Assembly (NCBI RefSeq): GCF_022810305.1
Contig: NZ_JALGQH010000032.1
Coordinates: 1 to 64,000, forward strand
Direction: 5' to 3'
Length of the DNA stretch: 64,000 bases
From: Rhodococcus sp. ARC_M6
GTDB taxonomy: Bacteria; Actinomycetota; Actinomycetes; Mycobacteriales; Mycobacteriaceae
The position numbers were made by a program, and so were the translations under genes. The notes below the pieces were generated by a model, which was not told the DNA's origin, did no database searches, and saw only the letters and a list, made by a program, of their open reading frames with translations. Below are positions 24,874 through 34,804 of the stretch, one piece after another; positions within the stretch are counted from its first letter, which is position 1; each line of letters opens with the position of its first letter.

Positions 24874-26073
24874 ATGGCAGAACCGCAGGATCCTTCCGCG
24901 GCTGTGCCTGCCAACCCCGCGGTCGGGGCCGGGTCAACCGGCTCCGACCGTTCGGGCGTTGGCGGGAGGCATCGCGCACCGGATTTTTCTCTGGAAAAAA
25001 CTCCGACTCTGGAAAAAACCTTGGAGCCACAGGCGCCGGGTTCGGCCCTGACCGAGGTTCTGCCTGACCTTGTCGACACGCCGCCACCGGGTCCGCCCGC
25101 CGTGCCGGGGAAATCGACGGACAAGCCGAAGAAGCGGCGCAAGATTCCCGTGTGGGCGTTTGTCGCTCCGTCGTTGATCGTGCTCGCGATCATCATCGTG
25201 TACCCGCTCGGGCGCGCGATCTGGATGTCGATGCACAGTGACGCCAAGAAGCTCGATCCCGAGACGGGGATGTTCGTCAGCGGTTCATTCACGTGGTTCG
25301 ACAACTACAAGAACTGGATCACCGAGTCCTGCAACACGGCCGCGGGTTCCATTCCGTGCCCGCCCGGCACGCTCGGCTCGCAGTTCTGGCAGTCGATCGG
25401 CAATACCTTCGGATTCACCGTCGTCACTGTCCTTCTCGAGACGGTTATCGGTCTCTCGATGGCGTTGATCATGGCCAAGACGTTCCGTGGCCGCGGTCTG
25501 CTGCGCGCATCCGTCCTGATTCCGTGGGCCATCCCCACCGCAGTCACCGCGAAGCTGTGGTTCTTCATCTTCGCCAACGACGGCATTGCCAACAAGATTC
25601 TCGGAACCAACATCCTGTGGACGGCCGACCCCTGGCCGGCGCGATTCGCGATCGTCGTTGCAGACGTCTGGAAGACAGCGCCGTTCATGGCCCTGCTCAT
25701 CCTCGCGGGCTTGCAGATGATTCCCGCCGACGTCTACGAAGCCGCCAAGGTGGACGGTGCCACGGCGTGGCAGCGCTTCCGCATGATCACCCTTCCGCTG
25801 GTCAAACCCGCGCTGATGGTGGCCGTGCTCTTCCGTGTGATGGACGCACTGCGTATGTACGATCTGCCCGCCATCATGATGGGCTCCAACCCCGCAACGT
25901 CCACCATCTCGGTTCTGGTGGTCGATCAAATGCGCGTCGGCGCCAATTCCGCGTCGGCACTCTCGACCATCACATTCCTCATCATCTTCGCTGTGGCCTT
26001 CATCCTGGTCCGATTCCTCGGAGCCAACGCGGTCAGCACGCAGGAAAAGCAGCGAAAGGGGGAGCCGGTATGA
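24874..26073 (+). CDS. Sugar ABC permease (MalF type) with long cytosolic N terminus
   Basis: A 399-residue membrane protein. Residues 1-90 are a Pro/Ser/charged, probably disordered, cytoplasmic extension with an internal short repeat (LEKTPTLEKTLE), unusual in length for the family. Then six transmembrane segments start at WAFVAPSLIVLAIIIVYPLG, with the EAA loop DVYEAAKVDGATAWQRFRMITLPL before the last two. It pairs with the next permease, whose ATG overlaps this stop. AGGAG precedes the ATG at 24874. Confidence 0.88.
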   Translation: MAEPQDPSAAVPANPAVGAGSTGSDRSGVGGRHRAPDFSLEKTPTLEKTLEPQAPGSALTEVLPDLVDTPPPGPPAVPGKSTDKPKKRRKIPVWAFVAPSLIVLAIIIVYPLGRAIWMSMHSDAKKLDPETGMFVSGSFTWFDNYKNWITESCNTAAGSIPCPPGTLGSQFWQSIGNTFGFTVVTVLLETVIGLSMALIMAKTFRGRGLLRASVLIPWAIPTAVTAKLWFFIFANDGIANKILGTNILWTADPWPARFAIVVADVWKTAPFMALLILAGLQMIPADVYEAAKVDGATAWQRFRMITLPLVKPALMVAVLFRVMDALRMYDLPAIMMGSNPATSTISVLVVDQMRVGANSASALSTITFLIIFAVAFILVRFLGANAVSTQEKQRKGEPV

Positions 26074-26906
26074 ACAAGTCACTGCGCGGCAAGATCGGCA
26101 CCTACATCGGCGTCGTACTGATCATCGTGTGGGGACTCGCGCCCTGCTACTGGATGATCGTGACAGCTTTTCGCGACCCGTCGGAAACCTTTTCGACGTC
26201 ACTCTGGCCCAACAATTTCACGTGGTCCAACTTCACCGCAGCGCTTGATCCCGACGCCAAAGTGAACTTCACGCGGGCACTGATGAACAGCCTCATCATC
26301 GCTGGCGCGACCACCCTGATCGCCCTGGTCATCGGTGTCTTCACGGCGTACGCGCTCTCGCGTTTCCAGTTCCGTGGCAAATACTTCGTCACCGGAATCA
26401 TCCTCGGTGCGTCGATGTTTCCCGTCGTCGCCCTGGTGACGCCGCTGTTCCAACTGTTCACCGACATCGGCTGGATCGGCACCTACAAAGCGCTGATCAT
26501 CCCGAACATTTCCTTCGTTCTGCCGCTGACGGTCTACACGCTGACGTCGTTCTTCTCCGAACTTCCCTGGGAACTCGAAGAAGCCGCACGCATCGACGGC
26601 GCTACCCGCGGCCAGGCCTTCCGGCTGATCATGCTCCCGCTCGCGGCGCCGGCACTGTTTACGACCGCGATCCTGGCATTCATCGCGACGGTCAACGAGT
26701 ATCTGCTCTCGCTCCAACTCTCGAGTGACAAAACTGCTCCCGTCACCGTGGCAATGGCCAAGTTCTCCGGAACCGATCCGTTTGTCACGCCATATACGTC
26801 GATCATGGCTGGTGGAACCCTCGTCATGGTCCCGCTGGTGATCATGGTGCTCATCTTCCAGCGACGCATCATCGCCGGTCTGACAGCAGGCGGCGTCAAG
26901 TCGTGA
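26070..26906 (+). CDS. Sugar ABC permease (MalG type)
   Basis: A 278-residue permease with six segments and the EAA loop PWELEEAARIDGATRGQAFR. It begins with an ATG overlapping the previous stop (ATGA) and is followed, again with overlap, by a small membrane protein gene. It completes the CUT1 importer with 22299-23372, 23564-24853 and 24874-26073. The FRDPSETF motif after the first segment and the FVTPYTSIMAGGTL stretch are typical of MalG-type subunits. Confidence 0.9.
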   Translation: MNKSLRGKIGTYIGVVLIIVWGLAPCYWMIVTAFRDPSETFSTSLWPNNFTWSNFTAALDPDAKVNFTRALMNSLIIAGATTLIALVIGVFTAYALSRFQFRGKYFVTGIILGASMFPVVALVTPLFQLFTDIGWIGTYKALIIPNISFVLPLTVYTLTSFFSELPWELEEAARIDGATRGQAFRLIMLPLAAPALFTTAILAFIATVNEYLLSLQLSSDKTAPVTVAMAKFSGTDPFVTPYTSIMAGGTLVMVPLVIMVLIFQRRIIAGLTAGGVKS

Positions 26907-27124
26907 TGCGGGCTTCCAAGTCCCAGCGTATGGAGTTGATCGCCGGCTTCATTTCCGTCTTCACGCTCATGGCATTGATCGGTGCGGTTGTCGCCATCGC
27001 CAAGGGCGATTCCGGAGTCATGCAGTCGCTGGTGCTGCTGGGTTGCGTGATTGCGCTCGGATTCGCGTTCCGTGGATATCGGAAAGCAGTCCGAGCCGAG
27101 CGTCCGAAGGAGACCGACCGGTAG
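26903..27124 (+). CDS. Small two-segment membrane protein at the end of the sugar ABC operon
   Basis: 73 residues (GTG 26903 or ATG 26906) with hydrophobic segments LIAGFISVFTLMALIGAVVAIA and LVLLGCVIALGFAF and a basic tail. The GTG overlaps the permease stop (GTGA), so it is translated with the importer. I recognise no family; it may stabilise the transporter complex. Confidence 0.65.
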   Translation: MMRASKSQRMELIAGFISVFTLMALIGAVVAIAKGDSGVMQSLVLLGCVIALGFAFRGYRKAVRAERPKETDR

Positions 27125-27224
27125 TGTGACGTTTCGGTATCGCAGTTGCCGGGAGTTATCTGATCGAGACAACGCCCTGGTGAAATGGTGCCGGTAGGTC
27201 AGGTCCACGACCGGGAGTGTGTGA

Positions 27225-29396
27225 GTGAGTCCATCGAACAGATCGAACGCGGCAGGTGGCGGCGCGTCGTCTTCGCGTCGCCCCAGTAATGCGGCCAATC
27301 CGGCCAAGAAGAAGCGTTCCAAGTGGCGGTTCGTCCGGCGGACGATTTACGTACTCGTACTCCTGATGGTCATCGTGCCGGCGTCGGTTTTTGCTGTTGC
27401 CTACTCCCGCACCGAGGTTCCGCGGCCGTCCGACATGCAGACCAACCAGGTATCCACCATTTACATGGCCGACGGCACCACGGTGCTCGGCAAGGTGGTG
27501 CCCCCGGAGGGCAATCGCACCGAGGTTGCGTTGTCAGCTATCCCGATTCATGTTCGCGACGCAGTTCTTTCTGCCGAGGATCGCAATTTCTACACCAACC
27601 CCGGCTTCTCGGTTTCGGGGTTCGCACGCGCGGCCCGAGACAACATCATGGGCAAGGAAAGCGCCGGCGGCGGATCCACCATCACCCAGCAGTACGTGAA
27701 GAACGTGTTGGTCGGTGATGAACGAAGCATCGACCGAAAGCTCCGTGAGCTGGTTATCTCCGCCAAAATGGCTCGCGAGTGGCCCAAGGACGACATCCTT
27801 GCGGCGTATCTGAACACCATCTACTTCGGTCGCGGCGCTTACGGCATCGCGGCCGCGTCGAATGCGTATTTCGACAAGCCGGTCAGTGATCTGACCGTCA
27901 GTGAAGGCGCAGTTCTCGCGTCGGTGATCCAGAGTCCGTCGTTCCTCGACCCCGAAACGAATCTCTCGGCGCTCGAGGCGCGATGGAGCTACGTGCTGAA
28001 CGGAATGGCAGAGTTGGGGACGCTCACCAAATCCGATCGCGAGGCGATGACGTTTCCCGTCGTCGCGGCGGCCAATCGTCCGACGGATCTGAATCAGGCG
28101 CCGGGCCCCGAAGGGCACATCAAGACACAGGTCCTCAAGGAGCTTGCAGACGCCGGGATCAGTGACGAGACGTTGAACACGGCCGGTCTGAAGATCACCA
28201 CCACGATCAACCCACAAGCTCAGGCCGCCGCCCTCAACGCCGTCAGCAAGAACATGGACGGCGAACCGGAGGAACTGCGCACCGCCGCTGTGTCCATCGA
28301 CCCGCACACCGGTGGAGTGTCCTCCTACTACGGCGGCGAGGACGGCGCTGGATTCGACTACGCGCAGGCACCGCTTCAGACGGGTTCGGCGTTCAAGGTC
28401 TTCGGGCTCGTCGCAGCCTTGAAGGAAGACATCCCGCTCTCCGCCCGCTTCGACAGCTCGCCCTTGACCATCAACGGTGTCACCATCGGCAACGTCGGCG
28501 GTGAATCCTGCGGCACCTGCACCATCGCCGAGGCCTTGAAGCGTTCCCTGAACACCAGCTTCTACCGGCTGATGCTCTCGATGGAGGACGGTCCGCAGAA
28601 GATCGCCGACGCGGCCCATCTCTCCGGAATCCCGGAGCGCATCCCCGGCCTCGACTACCCGACGCTCACGCAAGCCGGTGACCCGCCGGAAAACGGCATC
28701 GTGCTCGGTCAGTATCAGTCCCGCGTTATCGACATGGCGTCCGCGTACGCAACTCTCGCCAACTCGGGGATCTACCAGCAGCCGCACTTCATCCAGAAGG
28801 TGGTCACAGCCGACGGTGAGGTCCTCCTCGACCGCCCGGAATCCCCCGGTGAGCGTCGACTGGACGCAGCTGTCGCAGAAAATGTCACGCAGGCGATGCT
28901 GCCGATCGCGTCGTACTCCAATGGTCACGCACTGGCCGGTAGCCGTCCCGTCGCAGCCAAGACCGGCACCGCTCAGCTCGGTGACACCGGCGAGAACAAG
29001 GACGCCTGGATGGTCGGTTACACGCCCTCGCTGTCCACTGCAGTGTGGATGGGCACCTCCGACGCGCAGTCCATCACCAACTCCTACGGTGGTCTGATCT
29101 ACGGATCCGGGCTGCCGGCCGACATCTGGAAGAGCACGATGGACGGCGCCTTGAAGGGCTCGGACGTCGAGACCTTCCCGTGGCCCGACCCGATCGGTGG
29201 ACAGGCCGGTGTCCCGTCCAACTCGGGCGCCACCTCACCCAACAGCGGGGGTGGCAGGACCAATAATGCGGATCCCTCCAACACGATCACGATTCCCGGA
29301 TTACCGCCGGTACAGATTCCGCAGATCCCGCAGGCTCCGCAGCGGCCTCGCTCGATCGAAATTCTTCCGGGCATCGTTATTCCGCTGCCTGGCTGA
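27225..29396 (+). CDS. Class A penicillin-binding protein (transglycosylase/transpeptidase)
   Basis: A 723-residue bifunctional wall synthase. A Ser/Lys-rich cytoplasmic start, one membrane anchor (TIYVLVLLMVIVPASVFAVAYS), a GT51 domain with [14 protein letters not shown] and [13 protein letters not shown] (catalytic Glu in the first), then the transpeptidase: SxxK in TGSAFKVFGL, SxN in [11 protein letters not shown] in [10 protein letters not shown]. The C terminus is Ser/Gly/Pro-rich. It starts at GTG 27225 behind GGGAG. It is a paralogue of the ponA gene at 48492-51179; that one has the conserved genomic location, while this one stands alone and may have a condition-specific role. Confidence 0.9.
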   Translation: MSPSNRSNAAGGGASSSRRPSNAANPAKKKRSKWRFVRRTIYVLVLLMVIVPASVFAVAYSRTEVPRPSDMQTNQVSTIYMADGTTVLGKVVPPEGNRTEVALSAIPIHVRDAVLSAEDRNFYTNPGFSVSGFARAARDNIMGKESAGGGSTITQQYVKNVLVGDERSIDRKLRELVISAKMAREWPKDDILAAYLNTIYFGRGAYGIAAASNAYFDKPVSDLTVSEGAVLASVIQSPSFLDPETNLSALEARWSYVLNGMAELGTLTKSDREAMTFPVVAAANRPTDLNQAPGPEGHIKTQVLKELADAGISDETLNTAGLKITTTINPQAQAAALNAVSKNMDGEPEELRTAAVSIDPHTGGVSSYYGGEDGAGFDYAQAPLQTGSAFKVFGLVAALKEDIPLSARFDSSPLTINGVTIGNVGGESCGTCTIAEALKRSLNTSFYRLMLSMEDGPQKIADAAHLSGIPERIPGLDYPTLTQAGDPPENGIVLGQYQSRVIDMASAYATLANSGIYQQPHFIQKVVTADGEVLLDRPESPGERRLDAAVAENVTQAMLPIASYSNGHALAGSRPVAAKTGTAQLGDTGENKDAWMVGYTPSLSTAVWMGTSDAQSITNSYGGLIYGSGLPADIWKSTMDGALKGSDVETFPWPDPIGGQAGVPSNSGATSPNSGGGRTNNADPSNTITIPGLPPVQIPQIPQAPQRPRSIEILPGIVIPLPG

Positions 29397-29404
29397 GTTC
29401 CGCT

Positions 29405-30688
29405 CTAGATCGGTTCGTCGAAAAGGCCTAGTTGCTTTGCGCTGCCGCCGTTTTCCGGAAGCACAACAGTGCGGAGTGCACGACGTAAGTGTTGGATCGT
29501 CTGGGTCCAGGCAAGTTTTTCGCCGGTGCACAGCTCTACGTCGTCGCCGCTGCGGCCGATTGCATCGGTCAGGGCCTGGTGCCACGACGCTTCCTGCTCC
29601 TGGCTGATGCGCAGGTATTCGAGGATGGTGTCGCGGTCGCGTCCACAGATTTCTGCGACTTCGTCCGGGGTGAGAGCACCGGTGACGTCGGCATCGAGTT
29701 CGAGAATGGACATGAGTGCCGGTGGAAACTCATGGCACTCGTGTGAATCGAAGTCGCTGAACGGATCTTCTGAGTCGGACAGGCTCGGATCGGTGTTGTC
29801 CTCGACACGAATCGGTTGCCCACCCAATTCTGCGGCGAGTTGGTCCGAAACTTCGGACAGATCCGCGAGGGAGCGCAGTGCCCGTAGGAGATGCTCGGAT
29901 ACGAAGGGTGCTCCGTCGACTCGGATAACACCGAGAACGCTCTGCTCCACCAGGATCAGCTTGAGCGTGGGCCATTGGCGGTTCAGTTGCGCCAGAACAA
30001 CAGCCGCCTGATCGAGGTCGGCGATGGAATGAACCACGCGTGAGAAGACCTCGACGTAACCATCGTCGCCGAGAACTCGGACGTACGTGACCTGCTCGCC
30101 TCCGACGAGGGGGATATCGCCGTCGCCGTCACGCTCCGGTGCATGCCCCAGGAGTTGTTCAAGTGCGGCGTCGACCAAAATGCTCAACGAATTTCCCGCG
30201 TTGATTCGCTGCGGGCCCACGGTGAATGCGGGGATATCCTCGCGGCCGCTGCTTTTCGCAAGGAGGAAACTTGGGTGAGTGATGCTCCAGACTTCGTCGA
30301 GAATTCGAAGCGCTTTGGATACCAGTACTTCGGGCTTGCTGCGATCGGAGTCAATGTAGAACGACATCGAACCGTTGCCGGAATCGTCATGCTCGCCCGG
30401 ATCGGGACGATGAAAACCCAGCGCGACCAACTTGTCGTGATCCCTGGGATCGAGCGTCCGCAATGGGTGCAGGAATTGATTGGACCGCACTTCAGTGCGG
30501 ACCCGCGTCTTGTTCCACGCGAAAAACTGGACACAGGCGGGTGCGTCGGCGAGGTTGTCCATGGAGTCGTACTGCGATTCGATTACCAGAGAGTCGTTGT
30601 CGACCATCGCCGTAATGTAGGCGGACAAGCGCTTGCCGAACGCAGTCCACGCAGAAGTGATTTCGAGATCGAATGTGTTTTCGGGCAT
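29405..30688 (-). CDS. Actinobacterial protein with YbjN/type III chaperone-like features
   Basis: A 427-residue soluble protein with no signal or membrane segments. The first half reads as two alpha/beta modules (WTAFGKRLSAYITAM, FFAWNKTRVRTEVRSN, then LSILVDAALEQLLG and QVTYVRVLGDDGYVEVFS) that resemble the T3SS chaperone/YbjN-like (TY-Chap) proteins of mycobacteria and rhodococci. The C-terminal 110 residues are helical and acidic. GGAGG stands six bases before the ATG. Folding or secretion assistance is only a family-level guess. Confidence 0.6.
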   Translation of the reverse strand: MPENTFDLEITSAWTAFGKRLSAYITAMVDNDSLVIESQYDSMDNLADAPACVQFFAWNKTRVRTEVRSNQFLHPLRTLDPRDHDKLVALGFHRPDPGEHDDSGNGSMSFYIDSDRSKPEVLVSKALRILDEVWSITHPSFLLAKSSGREDIPAFTVGPQRINAGNSLSILVDAALEQLLGHAPERDGDGDIPLVGGEQVTYVRVLGDDGYVEVFSRVVHSIADLDQAAVVLAQLNRQWPTLKLILVEQSVLGVIRVDGAPFVSEHLLRALRSLADLSEVSDQLAAELGGQPIRVEDNTDPSLSDSEDPFSDFDSHECHEFPPALMSILELDADVTGALTPDEVAEICGRDRDTILEYLRISQEQEASWHQALTDAIGRSGDDVELCTGEKLAWTQTIQHLRRALRTVVLPENGGSAKQLGLFDEPI

Positions 30689-30788
30689 CGAGCCTCCAAC
30701 CTTTCGAGGGCCGAGACGACGCTGCTCAACCTCTCGAGGTCAACCTTAGTGGTGGGCCCGGACAGGTTGCCGAACTACCGCTGCCGGC

Positions 30789-31517
30789 TCAACTGCGATG
30801 TCTTTCGGTTTGAGCCACGAATCGGGAGTCATAAGCGTTCGCCAGTTCGCGCAGCGCCTCGACGCAGTTTCCGGAGTATGCAGGCCCGTGCATCAGGGCG
30901 AGAATCTTCGGTTCGAGTTCGGCGAGTGCGCAGATAGTGGGACTGAGTTCCGGCGTCAGGGCGGTGGCATGTGCCAGATCCTCCGCGCTGAGTGCGGGAG
31001 CGATGATCTCCTCGTCCGTCGACGCAGGATGATGGCCGAATGCAGTGAACAGGTCGCCGCAGAACAACGTCGACGTCGTTTCCTCGAACATCAGACCCGC
31101 ATCCCACCCGTGGGGAACGTGCGGTGTGTCGATATGTCGGACCTGTCGACTGCCGGTCTCGAGGACATCGCCGTCCTGCAACGGAACCGGAAGTCGGTCG
31201 GCAAGGTCGTTGACTTGGACGAAGCACCCCATCGCGCCATGAGCCACCTGTGCGTTCGGTGCGGCAGCCAGCCAGGAATTCATCGATCCGCACTCGTCAG
31301 CCTCGACGTGCCCGAAGGTAATCCACTTCAGCTTGTCCAGGCTGATCAGGCGCGAGATCGCATCGGAGACAGACGGGAACAATGCTCGCTGGCCTGCGTG
31401 GAAAAGCAGTGGCTCTTCGCCGTCGACGAGAAACTGGTTCATCACCAGATTGGCTTCCTCGACGAAGGTCGACAGTCGGTAGATGTCCGGTGCGATCTCG
31501 CTGATCGTGGTGCTCAT
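30789..31517 (-). CDS. Metallo-beta-lactamase-fold protein of the flavodiiron/oxygen-binding type
   Basis: A 242-residue protein whose metal motif is FGHVEADECGSMN, that is HxExD rather than the hydrolytic HxHxDH. This is the di-iron form of flavodiiron proteins; further ligands are in HIDTPHVPHGWDAG, LFCGDLFT and ALMHGPAYSG. The flavodoxin domain of true flavodiiron reductases is absent, so it should depend on a partner or act as an oxygen/NO sensor (ODP-like). GGAG precedes the ATG at 31517. No redox partner lies adjacent. Role in O2 or NO handling is inference from the fold. Confidence 0.8.
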   Translation of the reverse strand: MSTTISEIAPDIYRLSTFVEEANLVMNQFLVDGEEPLLFHAGQRALFPSVSDAISRLISLDKLKWITFGHVEADECGSMNSWLAAAPNAQVAHGAMGCFVQVNDLADRLPVPLQDGDVLETGSRQVRHIDTPHVPHGWDAGLMFEETTSTLFCGDLFTAFGHHPASTDEEIIAPALSAEDLAHATALTPELSPTICALAELEPKILALMHGPAYSGNCVEALRELANAYDSRFVAQTERHRS

Positions 31518-31550
31518 TGCTGCGCTCCGCTCGAAGGTAGAACTCCCCCG

Positions 31551-32456
31551 TTACAGCGTGCTCGTCTGGCGCGACTCCGACAAGTGGATGCGCGTGACGC
31601 TCGCGGCCGAACTGCCCGATGAGTTCGCGATGTACGCGTAGCGACCGTCGGGGGTGATTGCCACACCGTCCGGGCACATTCGCGACTGCGTCGAAGGGGA
31701 CATTCTTAGCGGCGTCGACTTCACCACGATGTTGGTTGTCAGCTCGATCGCGTCGGTGGAGATATCGGTGACGGCGTAAACATGACTTTCGTCGGCTGCG
31801 AGGAACACGGACCTCACCCCGTCTGCAAGCGTGATGGTGTCGACGACCATGTGAATTGCGGTGTCGATCACCGTAACTGAACCGCTAGGGTCTTTTGAAG
31901 CGGAATCTGTCCCGACATAGGCGAGCCCACTGCTGCGCGCGATGGTGATGCTTTGTGGCGCCTGATCGAGTGCGATGGTGGCTGCAATTGCCCGGGTGGA
32001 GGTTCTGATCACCAGAATCTCGTTGAACACGTTGTCGAGGGCGTAGACGTATCGACCGTCCGGTGTGACGGCGACGTCCTTGCCGGGGTAGTTCGCCGAT
32101 GTGATGACCGTGGTCAGGGCGAATGTGGAGGTATTCATCGCGTAGACGTTGCCGTGGCCTTCGCCGATGTACAGGGATTTGCCGTCGGGTGTCACCGACA
32201 CTCCTGTCGTGATTCCGCCGACATGGACGGATGTCACCACGGAGTCGGTGGCCGCGTCGATCACTTCGACGGTGCCACTGAAGAGGGTCGTCACATAAAC
32301 GCGGGTGCCGTCCGGAGAAACGGCGATTCCGTACGGTTTCCGGTTATCGTCGAGTTCAATCGCACTGGTTGTGTTCACGTAGTCGGCAGCGTGATTGCGG
32401 ACGGCGCTCGTGTAGTGCGAAATCCTGGTCGGTGCAACCGCATAGGTAGAGCGCAT
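31551..32456 (-). CDS. YVTN-family beta-propeller protein
   Basis: A 301-residue protein of about six repeats with the signature (V/I)xPDGxxxYVxx, e.g. GIAVSPDGTRVYVTT, GVSVTPDGKSLYIG, DVAVTPDGRYVYALD, GVAITPDGRYAYIANS. It forms a seven-bladed-type propeller. No signal peptide is visible, in contrast with the secreted YVTN protein at 62721-64000. AAGGA lies nine bases before the ATG. Function unknown; such propellers bind partners or small ligands and few are enzymes. Confidence 0.82.
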   Translation of the reverse strand: MRSTYAVAPTRISHYTSAVRNHAADYVNTTSAIELDDNRKPYGIAVSPDGTRVYVTTLFSGTVEVIDAATDSVVTSVHVGGITTGVSVTPDGKSLYIGEGHGNVYAMNTSTFALTTVITSANYPGKDVAVTPDGRYVYALDNVFNEILVIRTSTRAIAATIALDQAPQSITIARSSGLAYVGTDSASKDPSGSVTVIDTAIHMVVDTITLADGVRSVFLAADESHVYAVTDISTDAIELTTNIVVKSTPLRMSPSTQSRMCPDGVAITPDGRYAYIANSSGSSAASVTRIHLSESRQTSTL

Positions 32457-32725
32457 CGAGTGAAATCCTTCTGCTGAATCCGAATGCCAAGAGTTAGCCG
32501 AAGGGTAGCAGTATTTGTGCTGAATATAACGAATGTGAAATATTTTGCATTCAATCAGATGACAGCGATTGGTCCGCTACCCATCGATGACGGGACTTCG
32601 GCGAGCTTTTGTAGGTCGGTGGCAGTTCCCTCCGAACGTGATTACCGTTGATGTCGAGGGTCCGATCGCGAGATGGCTACGCGAAGCGACCGTGCCCTCG
32701 CAAGCGTGATCGTGGGAGACGAGTG

Positions 32726-33199
32726 ATGACGACGTTGGGCGTCGTGGCCCTGCTGTTGGGTGTCTTGTTGATCGTGGTCGAGGCGCATGCCCCGACTGCG
32801 GGGGTGCTCGGCGGCTTGGGGGCCCTCATTTTTGCGGCCGGCGTCTGGCTGCTCTTCACATCCGGTGACGCCGGTCAGTTGATCGCGATCCCGGTGACGG
32901 CGGGGGTCGCAGTGGCTGGTCTGGGTGTGGCGGCGGTCGCGAGCCGGAAAGTGCTGACCGCCCGGCACTCACCCGTACGTACCGGAGTGCAATCCCTGAT
33001 CGGTTCTGATGCAACGGTTCGCAGTTGGGCCGGATCGCACGGGCAGGTCGAGATGGCCGGTGAATTATGGAGGGCTCGAATGGAGTTCGGGTATGAGGAA
33101 GATCCCGCGCCGACCATGGGTGAATCCGTTGTAGTCGAGCGGATCCGGGGTCTGACGTTGTCGGTGCGCCGTCGTGAACCGTGGGAGTCGTCGCTATGA
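32726..33199 (+). CDS. NfeD family membrane protein
   Basis: A 157-residue protein with three to four hydrophobic segments ([58 protein letters not shown]) and a C-terminal OB-fold domain (SDATVRSW...GELWRARME...[15 protein letters not shown]). This is the NfeD layout that goes with SPFH proteins. GGGAG precedes the ATG. The slipin gene follows with a 4-bp overlap (ATGA at 33196). The pair likely organises membrane microdomains or membrane-protein quality control. Confidence 0.85.
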   Translation: MTTLGVVALLLGVLLIVVEAHAPTAGVLGGLGALIFAAGVWLLFTSGDAGQLIAIPVTAGVAVAGLGVAAVASRKVLTARHSPVRTGVQSLIGSDATVRSWAGSHGQVEMAGELWRARMEFGYEEDPAPTMGESVVVERIRGLTLSVRRREPWESSL

Positions 33200-34065
33200 C
33201 CACCTTGCTTATCGTCTTGTCCATGATCGTCTTGTTCGCCGTGGTGCTCGTGGGCATGTCGGTCCGCGTCCTGCGCGAGTATGAGCGCGCCGTCGTGTTC
33301 CGCCTCGGCCGGTTGATCACATCGAAGGGCCCGGGTCTAGTGGTGCTGATTCCCGCGGTTGACCGGATGGAGCGTGTCAGCCTGCGGACAGTGACACTGA
33401 AAATTCCTGTCCAGGAAGTGATTACCCGTGACAACGTGCCGGCTAAGGTCACCGCGGTCACCTACTTCCGAGTGGTCGATGCAGACCGTGCAATCGTCGA
33501 GGTCGAAGATTTCCTCGCCGCGACCTCGCAGATTGCGCAGACGACGCTGCGTTCCATCCTGGGTAAGGCGGAACTCGATGCCCTTCTCTCCGAACGTGAA
33601 CGACTCAACGAAGATCTGCAGAAGGTGATCGATCAGCAGACCGAACCCTGGGGAGTCAAGGTCACCACAGTGGAGATCAAGGACGTCGAAATTCCGGCAA
33701 ACATGCAGCGCGCCATTGCAAGACAGGCTGAGGCCGAACGTGAGCGGCGAGCCAAGATCATCAACGCCGAAGCCGAATTCCAGGCGTCGACGAAGCTTGC
33801 TGACGCGGCTGAGGTGATCAGTCGTAATCCGACCACCCTGCAGTTGCGTTATCTGCAGACGCTGCACGAGATCGGTAACGAGAACAGTTCCACTATCGTG
33901 TTCCCGCTACCTCTCGACCTGGTTCGACCGTTTCTCGAGAGCCGCGGCAGAGCAGCGGATTCCGGTGAAGCGGCGCCGCGAACTCCGGCCATGATCGTTC
34001 CGCCGCACCGAGACGGTCGCGTGAACGGCTCTCGCACGCTAGCGCGTCGCCACTCGCTCAGATGA
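33196..34065 (+). CDS. Slipin / SPFH (band 7) protein
   Basis: A 289-residue stomatin-like protein: one N-terminal membrane segment ([18 protein letters not shown]), then the SPFH domain ([67 protein letters not shown]) and a coiled coil rich in Ala/Glu/Arg. ATG 33196 overlaps the nfeD stop; an upstream GTG at 33181 is less likely. The protein should form large oligomers on the membrane with NfeD. Confidence 0.88.
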   Translation: MTTLLIVLSMIVLFAVVLVGMSVRVLREYERAVVFRLGRLITSKGPGLVVLIPAVDRMERVSLRTVTLKIPVQEVITRDNVPAKVTAVTYFRVVDADRAIVEVEDFLAATSQIAQTTLRSILGKAELDALLSERERLNEDLQKVIDQQTEPWGVKVTTVEIKDVEIPANMQRAIARQAEAERERRAKIINAEAEFQASTKLADAAEVISRNPTTLQLRYLQTLHEIGNENSSTIVFPLPLDLVRPFLESRGRAADSGEAAPRTPAMIVPPHRDGRVNGSRTLARRHSLR

Positions 34066-34804
34066 GTTGCGAGACATGTTCGGGCAGTTCGATATCCGCT
34101 GCCAAATCTGTGGCACCAACCGGTTCGCCGAACCGAGTAGATACCGGAATCACTCCCGCCCAAACTTTTTCGACGCCGATGTCAGCGGCATCGTCGCCGG
34201 GGCCGCCGGTGCGGGTCTTCACGGATGCTTCGTGCAGCGGAAGTGCAAGCACCAGTGTTGCCGCGAGTTCCTTGCGTGTGGAGGCGCGCAGGTGGCCGGA
34301 GCGCTCGGGAACTACTTGGTCGACAATCAGATTCAGTGCTGTAAGGCGTTCTTCTGTATCCGTCACGATGCGAGGAGTCCCGAGAATTACGGCGCTGCGG
34401 TAGTTCATCGAGTGGTGAAAGCTGGACCGCGCGAGGACTAGTCCGTCGAGAAGAGTGATGGTGACGCAGATTTCACCGTCGTCCGCGAGGCTGCGTGACG
34501 CTACTGAACCGTGCAGATAGAGGGTACCGCCTTGGTCCGGACCGTTTGGATCGAAGCCGTAGGCCGTGGGCAACACCAGGGGCACCCCGTCCATGGCCAC
34601 ACCCAGGTGGCACAACTTGGCGCAACGCAGGACGTCGAAGAGTGCATTCCGCTCCGCGACACCGTGATGACGTCCCCGCTTGTGCGTCGTACGTGGTGTT
34701 GGAGACAGCGGTGTTGGAGACAGCGGTGTTGGGGACAACTGTTCGGCGAGTGCGACGGTATCGGTCATGCCAGCAATACTCTTAGCCAAGTGGCTCGTTG
34801 TCAT
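34058..34804 (-). CDS. PNPOx-like FMN-binding (split barrel) protein
   Basis: A 248-residue protein with a pyridoxamine 5'-phosphate oxidase-like split barrel ([71 protein letters not shown]). The start is uncertain: ATG 34804, or ATG 34768 which removes 12 residues. Near the start three 15-bp repeats code [15 protein letters not shown], a likely flexible tail. The gene is divergent from a MocR regulator, a common pairing: MocR proteins bind PLP and often control vitamin-B6-related genes next door. A flavin reductase or B6 role is inferred from family and context. Confidence 0.8.
   Translation of the reverse strand: MTTSHLAKSIAGMTDTVALAEQLSPTPLSPTPLSPTPRTTHKRGRHHGVAERNALFDVLRCAKLCHLGVAMDGVPLVLPTAYGFDPNGPDQGGTLYLHGSVASRSLADDGEICVTITLLDGLVLARSSFHHSMNYRSAVILGTPRIVTDTEERLTALNLIVDQVVPERSGHLRASTRKELAATLVLALPLHEASVKTRTGGPGDDAADIGVEKVWAGVIPVSTRFGEPVGATDLAADIELPEHVSQLI
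34695..34739 (-). repeat. 15-bp tandem repeat, three copies, inside the PNPOx-like gene
   Basis: GGTGTTGGAGACAGC at 34695-34709 and 34710-34724 identical, third copy 34725-34739 with two changes (GGTGTTGGGGACAAC). Each unit codes five residues, so copy number can change in frame. Confidence 0.9.
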
